Of a DNA stretch of 24,534 bases, positions 17,688 through 24,534 are shown piece by piece (position 1 is the stretch's first letter; each line of letters starts with the position of its first letter). Both the position numbers and the translations under genes were made by a program. Source of the stretch: a virus; the IMG/VR virus record IMGVR_UViG_3300040856_000966, positions 1 to 24,534 of that record. The stretch is one strand, 5' to 3'. Below the pieces are notes generated by a model. It was not told the DNA's origin. It did no database searches and saw only the letters and a program-made list of their open reading frames with translations.

Positions 17688-18518
17688 ATGGCTAAGAAAA
17701 AAGAAGCTGTAGAGAGCTTAGACACTCCTGTAGCACAAGTGATTGAAACATCACAACCAACAAAACCTATTCAAAAAAAAAATGAATGGGAAATTAAAGA
17801 TAGAACTTATATTTTAATAGGCAATAAAGCGCCTATAACTTTTACCCTCGCATCAAGACATCATAGCAGAAATCCTTTAATGTGGTGGGATGAAGAAAAA
17901 AGTATGAGTAGAGAATTAAGATATGCTTCTAATCAAAACTCACCGTTTAAAGATGAGCAAAATGGTTTTTCAACTTTGAAGCATATTGTTTTTAGAAATG
18001 GTTCATTATTTGTACCAAAAGCTGATCAAGCTTTACAAAAATTATTATCATTATATCATCCTCAAAAAAATTTAACATATTATGAGGCTGATGCAGTTGC
18101 TGAAGCTAAAGATGATTTACAAGATCTTGAACTTGAAATTGCAGCACTTAATTTAGCACGTGATTTAGATATAGAACACGCAGAAGCTGTTTTAAGAGTT
18201 GAACAAGGTTCAGGGGTATCAAAAATGACTTCTTCAGAAATTAGAAGAGATTTATTGTTATTTGCAAAAAGAAGCCCTGCAACTTTTGTTTCATTAGTAG
18301 AAGATGATAATGTACAGCTAAGAAACTTTGCAATTAAAGCAGTTGAAGGCGGTATTATTAATTTATCAGGTGATCAAAAATCATTTCACTGGGCAAGTAA
18401 TAATAAAAAATTAATGTCAGTACCTTTTGAAGAAAACCCGTACAGTGCATTTGCATCGTATTTAAAAACAGACGAAGGTGTTGAGGTTTATAAATCAATA
18501 GGAAAGAAATTAAAATAA
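17688..18518 (+). CDS. Head-module protein of unknown function (276 aa)
   Basis: I do not recognise a named domain. The N-terminus is a Lys/Thr/Pro-rich linker (about 1-34). A compact part follows with RTYILIGNKAPITFTLASRHH and LMWWDEE, then GSLFVPKADQALQKLLSLYHP. A helical segment rich in Ala, Glu and Asp (about 130-185) leads to a C-terminal region, SPATFVSLVEDDNVQLRNF then GIINLSGDQKSFHWASNNKK. It lies straight after the capsid gene and sits between two hairpins with its own A/T leader, so it may be its own transcription unit. The position suggests an auxiliary, decoration or internal capsid protein; that is inference only. Confidence 0.75.
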   Translation: MAKKKEAVESLDTPVAQVIETSQPTKPIQKKNEWEIKDRTYILIGNKAPITFTLASRHHSRNPLMWWDEEKSMSRELRYASNQNSPFKDEQNGFSTLKHIVFRNGSLFVPKADQALQKLLSLYHPQKNLTYYEADAVAEAKDDLQDLELEIAALNLARDLDIEHAEAVLRVEQGSGVSKMTSSEIRRDLLLFAKRSPATFVSLVEDDNVQLRNFAIKAVEGGIINLSGDQKSFHWASNNKKLMSVPFEENPYSAFASYLKTDEGVEVYKSIGKKLK

Positions 18519-18526
18519 ACCACAGT

Positions 18527-18559
18527 AGTGATAGGGTCACTAAGGTGGCCCTTATCATT
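18527..18559 (+). terminator. Long intergenic hairpin, probable terminator or attenuator
   Basis: The segment folds into about 14 base pairs with a single bulged T and a TAAG loop (18541-18544). The core is GGGTCAC facing GTGGCCC, with an outer AGTGAT facing ATCATT. No clean T-run follows, only a T/A mix (TTATCATTATAAT), so termination efficiency is uncertain. It could also be an RNA-stabilising or processing hairpin. Confidence 0.6.
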
Positions 18560-18573
18560 ATAATATAAAACAT

Positions 18574-19257
18574 ATGATTAGCGTAGATACAGTATACCAA
18601 AGAGTATTAGCAATCCTAAATAAAGAAAATAGAGGATATATGACTCCGCAAGAATTTAATCTTCTTGCTAATCAAGCTCAATTAGAAGTATTTGAGCAAT
18701 ATTTCTACGACTTAAATCAATTTAACAGAATGGGCGAAATTACTAATGAGTTCGCTAATATAGTTAAAAACATAAAAGAAAAAATAAATTTATTTAAAAC
18801 AAATGCTACTTTAACTAAAAGCAGTGATAAATTTATTTTGCCTAATAATTTATATAGATTAGGCACAGTATACTATAATGATTATATAGAAGTTGAAGAA
18901 GTAAACGAAAATGAATTACTTTTTATTAATCAATCTCCACTTACAAGACCAGATTCTACAAGACCTTTGTACGTAAGAACGGGTAATCGTATAGCCGTAT
19001 ATCCATCTGGTATTACTTCAAATATTAAATGTTCACTTATAATTTCTCCCGCTAGACCTAATTGGGCATATGAGGAGATTAATAATACACCTATGTATGA
19101 TTCAACAAACTCAACTGATTTTGAATTGCATGAATCTGATGAAACTACAATAGTGTATAAGATATTAAGTTATGCTGGATTAGTTATAAAACAACCTGAA
19201 ATTAGTCAAGTTGCTGAGCAAAAAGATAGTATTAAAACCCAAAAAGAAAAATCATAA
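18574..19257 (+). CDS. Ring/adaptor-like (tail connector) protein
   Basis: The 227-residue protein opens with MISVDTVYQRVLAILNKENR then GYMTPQEFNLLANQAQLEVF, a helical start I recognise from structural genes of crAss-like and related marine phages. A long helix (ANIVKNIKEKINLF) follows, then a beta-rich part with IAVYPSGI and SLIISPARPNWAY, and a C-terminal helix. Its place after the head genes and before a second such protein suggests a ring below the portal, comparable to head-tail adaptors of short-tailed phages. No enzyme motif is visible. ATG at 18574 follows the hairpin by 14 bases without a Shine-Dalgarno. The next gene starts 3 bases after this stop. Confidence 0.78.
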   Translation: MISVDTVYQRVLAILNKENRGYMTPQEFNLLANQAQLEVFEQYFYDLNQFNRMGEITNEFANIVKNIKEKINLFKTNATLTKSSDKFILPNNLYRLGTVYYNDYIEVEEVNENELLFINQSPLTRPDSTRPLYVRTGNRIAVYPSGITSNIKCSLIISPARPNWAYEEINNTPMYDSTNSTDFELHESDETTIVYKILSYAGLVIKQPEISQVAEQKDSIKTQKEKS

Positions 19258-19260
19258 AGA

Positions 19261-20154
19261 ATGGCTTTAGCGAAATACACTCCAAAAGATTATTACGATG
19301 GTAAAAATAAAGGCTATTATCAGTTTATAACACTTTCTGATATTATAAGTAATTTTATGGTTTCTTATGTTGGTGATGATAAAATTATAAAAAGTACAAA
19401 AAGACCAGAGGTTGCTTATCATGCTCAGCGGACTTTACAGGAATTGAGTTATGATACTATTGATAATATAAAAGCAATTGAAGTTGAAGTACCACCTTCA
19501 TTATCCATACCTATTCCTCATGATTTTGTAAACTATGTAAGAATAACTGCTGTTGATGAAGCTGGCATTGAAAGGCCATTAAAACCTGTTGATATTACAT
19601 CAGCCCCAACTCCAATATTGCAAGATGATAAATATAACTATCTTTATGATAATAAGGATAATTTATTAATAGCAACAGAAAGTGAGGCAATAAAAAGATT
19701 TAAGGATAATAAATCTGGCGAAAATAAACTACAAGATGCAAGTGAGCTAACTTATCTTGAAGAAGGTTATGGTTATAATGTGGATTATGGAAAAAGATAT
19801 GGTATTGATCCGCAACGTGCAACAAAAAACGATTTATTTGTTATAGATCAAAGAAGAGGTGTAATATCATTTAGTAGTGGTGTTAAAGGTAAGATATTAA
19901 TAATTAAATATGTATCTGACGGTCTTAACATTGATGATGATTCTAAAATACACAAGTTTGCAGAAGAAGCCATGTATAAATCAATAGCGCTTGCTATTAT
20001 GTCTGCAAAAACAAATATACCTGAATATCAAATAAATAGACTTAAAAAAGAAAAGAAAGCTGCTATGCGCACCGCTAAGTTACGTCTTGCTAATATAAAT
20101 ATAGAAGACTTAACTCAAGTAATGAGAGGTAAATCGAAACAAATTAAACATTAA
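19261..20154 (+). CDS. Second ring/adaptor-like tail protein
   Basis: The 297 residues include VAYHAQRTLQELSYDTID, then IKAIEVEVPPSLSIPIPHDF and VNYVRITAVDEAGIERPL, a pattern common to tail-tube or adaptor proteins of marine podoviruses. Further on, ISFSSGVKGKILIIKYVSDG precedes a helical, basic C-terminus (IHKFAEEAMYKSIALAIMS, INRLKKEKKAAMRTAKLRLA). The start of the C-terminal helical part resembles adaptor folds that sit on the portal, such as the P22 gp4 or T7 gp11 class, but that is a structural guess. It lies between the first ring protein and the giant tail protein with 2-3 base gaps, so the three are likely translated from one message. Confidence 0.78.
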   Translation: MALAKYTPKDYYDGKNKGYYQFITLSDIISNFMVSYVGDDKIIKSTKRPEVAYHAQRTLQELSYDTIDNIKAIEVEVPPSLSIPIPHDFVNYVRITAVDEAGIERPLKPVDITSAPTPILQDDKYNYLYDNKDNLLIATESEAIKRFKDNKSGENKLQDASELTYLEEGYGYNVDYGKRYGIDPQRATKNDLFVIDQRRGVISFSSGVKGKILIIKYVSDGLNIDDDSKIHKFAEEAMYKSIALAIMSAKTNIPEYQINRLKKEKKAAMRTAKLRLANINIEDLTQVMRGKSKQIKH

Positions 20155-20156
20155 AT

Positions 20157-23100
20157 ATGGCAGAGCTTAAGCATACTTTTACGTCCGGTCGAATGAATAA
20201 AGACTTGGACGAAAGACTTATTCCTAATGGAGAGTATATTGACGCACAAAATATACAAATATCTTCATCTGAGGGATCTGATGTTGGCGCTATTGAAAAT
20301 TTATTAGGTAATGAAAAATTATCTAAATTAAATTTAAAAAATGCGAAGACACTAGGTAGTATTGCTTATAACTTAAAAGATAAAATATATTGGATTGTTA
20401 CATCAGACAACATAGATGGTATATATGAGTTTGATGAAAAACAACAAAATGTTTCGCCCATACTTATAGATAGCAAAGAAACTAAATCCATTAATTTAAA
20501 TGGTGCTATTGTGTATAGCAATGTTGACAATGAACTTATTATAGATAATTTTAATCCGGGAAGCATTAAAGAATTAATTGGTGATGATTTGCCCGCTGCT
20601 ATTGATGAAGAAAAATTAGTAAAAAATAATATTTACATTTCTTCTTTTGATCCGTATATTAGAATATCTATACCAAAAAACACTGTTGTAAAAAAAGATA
20701 CAAATGAAAAAATTGTATTTAAAAACGTAGAATATAATGGTAAAAAATACAAAGCTGATTTAAAAGCTAGATATACTTCAAACGGTATATTAAATTTTTC
20801 TAAAAACAATTTAATTACTGGTATAAATATAGTAGATGATCTTTTGTTTTGGACTGATAATCTTAACCAGCCAAGACGTATAAATATATCTTCATTTAAA
20901 AAGCATACTGATGGTGAGTTTAACAAAGACACACAGATAGAGTATGCTGAAAAAGATCCTACAACTAAACAAGTAACAAAACTCAAAAGAAACTTTACCG
21001 AAGATGATATTTCTGTAATTAAGAAATCTCCTATGTATGCACCGTCTATGGAATTATATGATTCTGTAACAGACGGTATAGTTGATATTAAATATACTTT
21101 AAATTTATCAAACCTATATATAGGTCAAATATTTACGTTGAGTAGTTTAACTAATGTGCCGTCTTGGGTTGTTGGTGATTTTGTTACAATACAATCTGAT
21201 GCTGCTGACTTTGTTTTAGATGCATCGGTAAAATCTGTTACAGATACATCTGTTGAATTAAGTCTAGCTACTATATCTGGTGATATTGATAATATATCAT
21301 ATGACTGTAATATAAATCTAAAACAAAAGAAAGCTTTATATGAACTTAATTTTGTAAGATTTGCATACCGTTGGAAATATAAAAACGGTGAATACTCTAC
21401 ATTATCACCTTTTACAGAGCCTGCATTCATTCCGAATGAATTTAAATATGACGGAAAAGAAGCTTTTAATTATGGTATGATTAATAAGCTACAGCGAGTT
21501 ATATTAAATAACTTTGATTTAGGTAAGGATGATATAGCGGAAATAGATATATTATTTAAAGAAGGTAGAAACCAAAACATATATGTTCTTAAAACAATTA
21601 AAAAGTTAGATTTTACTAATGAGTATATAATTACTAAAGAACAAATACACTCTGTAATACCTAATGATCAGCTATTAAGAGCATGGGACAATGTACCTAA
21701 AAGAGCTAAGGCACAAGAAGTTACAGCTAATAGGGTTATATATGGTAATTATACACAAAACTATGATGTATATAGTGAACCGAATATAAGTGTATCTACT
21801 ATTGCTAGACAAGATGATTTAAATAGAACAATAAAGTCTAATAGAACATATCAAATAGGGGTAGCTTACATAGATGAATATAATAGACACACACCTGTTC
21901 TTTCTAATGATACTGGGGCTTTTGAAATTACAAAAGATAACTCTGTATTAAAAAATCAATTTTCTTTAACCCTTAATAATCAACCACCAGCATGGGCTAA
22001 ACATTTTAAATATTATATAAAAGATACTTCTGGTGAATATTATAATTTATCTGCAGATAGATATTATAAAGATACAGAAAATGGATTTACTTATATATCA
22101 TTTCCATCATCAGATAGAAACAAAGTAACTAATGACCATTATCTTATATTAAAGAAAAATCATGGAGATAATAATCCAGTTTTAGAAAAAGATAATAGAT
22201 ATAAAATTATTGATATATTTTCTGATCCTCCAGAATTTATAACAAATAGGAAGCGTATTGTATATTCTTTAGGAGATATTGTTTTTACTGATGACTATGC
22301 CGGATCTGGAGGGGGTACAACTATTACTAATAAAACAGATGCCGAAGAAAATGCGCCATTAAAAGATTATGCTACTATTCAAATTAAACAAGCAAACTCT
22401 AGTGCAGATGGGGTTAGCTTAGATGATGCAAATGAAATTAAACCTGGAAGATATATTTCTTTTGAATACTTGGGCAAAGAGTCTAAAAAATATAAAATAA
22501 AAAGATTATCACAACATCCATCTGGAGATAATGAAATTAAAATTGATTTTGAAGAACCTTTTGGTGACGATGTTGAAATAATTTATAATAAAAATACTGG
22601 TAATTTAGGAGACGCGACTACTAATTTTGGTGTTAATATGAATATTTCAGAAGAATATTCAGCCGCTGGAGATAAAGAATTTGATGGAAGATTTTTTATT
22701 AAATTAAAAACAAATTCTGTTTTAGAAAATTCTATAATATCTCAGACTATTGGAGGTGTTAGTTATTTAGCTAAAAAATCAATACCACTTATTGGGGTTT
22801 ATTCTAAAAATGATGATAATGGAACTGGTAGAAGAGGCGAAAATAGTTGGTCTAATATAAATAGAATTAAAGACAACGCATCAAAAGATCCTAAAAATGA
22901 ATTTGTTGTTTCTGATGGTGGTACAGCTATACCAGGTAACACACCTGAGTCTGGTAAAAGAGTTGTAAAAGGTAGTTTAGAGTATAATATTACTTTAGAG
23001 TCAGCTACTGAAAACATGCACCGAAGTATCGATAGTTTAGCCAAATTAGCTAAAATTGGAAATTTTGTAAGATTTGTAAATGCTGATGGTACTCTTCATC

Positions 23101-24534
23101 ATGACACTATATATGAGATTGGAAACGTATCTGTTGATTCATACGAAACAAAATATGGGGCAAGTGGACTTTGGTCTGCCAAAGGAACTATAAAAAGAAT
23201 AAGTTTCAGATTTATTGATGAAAATGGTGATTTTAAAGCTTTAGATGCTAATGTTGTAAAAAGAGGTGACGATACTTGGGGTGAAGAACCTCAAATGGAG
23301 ATATTACAAGAGTTAACTGAAGAGAATGTTTTAATAAAAGATCCAGCTATATTTGAAACTGAGCCATTAGAGAGAAAAACAGAGCTTGATATATACTATG
23401 AAACTGAAAAGGCAATATCAATTGAAGAGCATGGGCAAACCCATACACTAAATTGGTATAATGCTATTTCGTTTGGCAATGGCGTTGAATCTAACCGTAT
23501 TAGGGATGATTTTAACGCGATATTTATAGATACAGGTGTTAGAGCATCAACCGTGCTCGCGGAGCCCTTTAAAGAAGAGCATAAGTTTAATGGATTAATT
23601 TGGTCTGGTATTATTAATTCAAGATCAGGTACAAATCAGTCTAACCAATTTAACATGGCAAACACTATAACGAAGGATTTATTACCTTCTTATGGTAGCG
23701 TGCAAAAGTTATTTGCTAGAGACGGTGATATTGTTATTTATTGTGAAGATAAAATTGTAAGGGCTTTAGCAGATAAAGATATACTCTACAATGCTGATGG
23801 ATCTGCAAACGTTACGGCAAGTAGAAATGTAATAGGTAACGTAATTCCTTTTGCTGGAGAATATGGTATATCACAAAATCCTGAATCATTTGCTTTTTAT
23901 GGTTTTAGAGCATATAATGCTGATCCAAAACGCGGTGTTGTACTAAGATTGTCGCGAGACGGAATTACACCTATTAGTGCAGCTAATATGGGAAGTTATT
24001 TTAGGAACACACTGTTTGGCTATGACAGTGAAATAATAGGTTCTTACGATAACAGAAATAAATTATATAACTTATCGTACGGTAATGATACTATATGTTT
24101 TAGTGAAGATGTAAATGGCTGGGTAACTTTTAAAAGCTTTTTACCACAAAATGGTATATCATTAAATAATATTTATTATAGTTATTATGATGCTGAATTA
24201 TGGCAACATGATTTTGTAGATGCAATACGAAATAGATTTTATGGTGAACAGTATTATTCATCAATTGAACTTAATATAAACGACAATCCTTCTGTAGTTA
24301 AAAAATATAAAACTTTAGGATATGAAGGAACTGAAGGTTGGAAAGCTAGTGTTATTACTGACCAACAAACAAGTTCAGAATTGACTTTTAAAGAAAAAGA
24401 AAACAAGTATTTTGTAAATATAACTGGTGAAGCTAAAGAGCTGGACAGCATTGATACAAAAAACTTTTCTGCACAAGGCTTAGGTAGATCAGTCAGAAAA
24501 ACATCAATATCATTTGCAACAGGTGATGTAGTTG
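20157..24534 (+). CDS. Giant tail protein, muzzle/stabilization-like (3' partial)
   Basis: The ATG at 20157 follows the previous stop by two bases. The frame is open for 1,459 codons to the right edge, so the C-terminus is missing. The N-terminus, FTSGRMNKDLDERLIPNGEY then IDAQNIQISSSEGSDVGAIE, is a recognised opening of large structural proteins beside ring genes in marine and crAss-like phages, often named stabilization protein. FGNGVESNRIRDDF at about residues 1104-1117 is the other signature. The body is beta-rich, with bladed WYNA, RFAYRWKYKNGEYS and YRIKDxF-like strands. No enzyme motif was seen. By position and size it likely forms the outer part of the short tail that closes the DNA channel, as the muzzle does in crAss-like virions. 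Exact role is inference. Confidence 0.85.
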   Translation, partial: MAELKHTFTSGRMNKDLDERLIPNGEYIDAQNIQISSSEGSDVGAIENLLGNEKLSKLNLKNAKTLGSIAYNLKDKIYWIVTSDNIDGIYEFDEKQQNVSPILIDSKETKSINLNGAIVYSNVDNELIIDNFNPGSIKELIGDDLPAAIDEEKLVKNNIYISSFDPYIRISIPKNTVVKKDTNEKIVFKNVEYNGKKYKADLKARYTSNGILNFSKNNLITGINIVDDLLFWTDNLNQPRRINISSFKKHTDGEFNKDTQIEYAEKDPTTKQVTKLKRNFTEDDISVIKKSPMYAPSMELYDSVTDGIVDIKYTLNLSNLYIGQIFTLSSLTNVPSWVVGDFVTIQSDAADFVLDASVKSVTDTSVELSLATISGDIDNISYDCNINLKQKKALYELNFVRFAYRWKYKNGEYSTLSPFTEPAFIPNEFKYDGKEAFNYGMINKLQRVILNNFDLGKDDIAEIDILFKEGRNQNIYVLKTIKKLDFTNEYIITKEQIHSVIPNDQLLRAWDNVPKRAKAQEVTANRVIYGNYTQNYDVYSEPNISVSTIARQDDLNRTIKSNRTYQIGVAYIDEYNRHTPVLSNDTGAFEITKDNSVLKNQFSLTLNNQPPAWAKHFKYYIKDTSGEYYNLSADRYYKDTENGFTYISFPSSDRNKVTNDHYLILKKNHGDNNPVLEKDNRYKIIDIFSDPPEFITNRKRIVYSLGDIVFTDDYAGSGGGTTITNKTDAEENAPLKDYATIQIKQANSSADGVSLDDANEIKPGRYISFEYLGKESKKYKIKRLSQHPSGDNEIKIDFEEPFGDDVEIIYNKNTGNLGDATTNFGVNMNISEEYSAAGDKEFDGRFFIKLKTNSVLENSIISQTIGGVSYLAKKSIPLIGVYSKNDDNGTGRRGENSWSNINRIKDNASKDPKNEFVVSDGGTAIPGNTPESGKRVVKGSLEYNITLESATENMHRSIDSLAKLAKIGNFVRFVNADGTLHHDTIYEIGNVSVDSYETKYGASGLWSAKGTIKRISFRFIDENGDFKALDANVVKRGDDTWGEEPQMEILQELTEENVLIKDPAIFETEPLERKTELDIYYETEKAISIEEHGQTHTLNWYNAISFGNGVESNRIRDDFNAIFIDTGVRASTVLAEPFKEEHKFNGLIWSGIINSRSGTNQSNQFNMANTITKDLLPSYGSVQKLFARDGDIVIYCEDKIVRALADKDILYNADGSANVTASRNVIGNVIPFAGEYGISQNPESFAFYGFRAYNADPKRGVVLRLSRDGITPISAANMGSYFRNTLFGYDSEIIGSYDNRNKLYNLSYGNDTICFSEDVNGWVTFKSFLPQNGISLNNIYYSYYDAELWQHDFVDAIRNRFYGEQYYSSIELNINDNPSVVKKYKTLGYEGTEGWKASVITDQQTSSELTFKEKENKYFVNITGEAKELDSIDTKNFSAQGLGRSVRKTSISFATGDVV

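Noticed and set aside
20366-21430. Several - strand frames of 66 to 117 codons under the giant tail gene
   Set aside because: The + frame is continuous through them and carries recognisable family segments. The reverse products are Ser/Leu/Phe-rich with no domain.

Overview
The window looks like the virion-structure (late) region of a tailed phage with a short-tail (podovirus) particle. All thirteen genes lie on the + strand, are AT-rich and closely packed, and both ends cut through a gene. Gene order, protein sizes and motifs (TerL, portal, scaffold-like protein, major capsid protein, two ring/adaptor-like proteins, then a giant muzzle/stabilization-like protein) fit crAss-like or closely related marine phages. 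That placement rests on recognition of the sequences; no search was run. None of the twelve internal starts has a good GGAGG-type ribosome binding site and most follow A/T-only leaders, which suits a Bacteroidota host. The fibre modules (S74 chaperone, LamG, SPRY and GFxPxWIxxK repeats) are of a kind common in marine viral metagenomes.

Layout. 2-8926: two host-contact proteins, a fibre with a C-terminal S74 self-cleaving chaperone (5' end outside the window) and a 2,048-residue adhesin of LamG, SPRY and repeat modules. 8968-10243: four small overlapping genes (a coiled-coil protein, an unknown, a protein that reads as two GroES-like barrels in tandem, and a small helical protein just before TerL). 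10243-12450: large terminase. 12452-14875: portal. 14908-16152: acidic scaffold-like protein. 16172-17614: major capsid protein, followed by a strong hairpin terminator. 17688-18518: head-module protein of unknown function, bracketed by a second hairpin. 18574-20154: two ring/adaptor-like proteins. 20157-end: giant tail protein, open at the right edge.

How they work together: scaffold and major capsid protein would build a procapsid on the portal. TerL, perhaps with the small protein before it, would fill the head with DNA. The ring/adaptor and giant proteins would close the portal and form the short tail, and the two large proteins at the left would bind the host surface. The tandem GroES-like protein would plausibly help the host GroEL fold one or more of these virion proteins. 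No tRNA, CRISPR array, integrase, insertion sequence, lysis or replication gene was seen, and no gene-free stretch exceeds about 75 bases.
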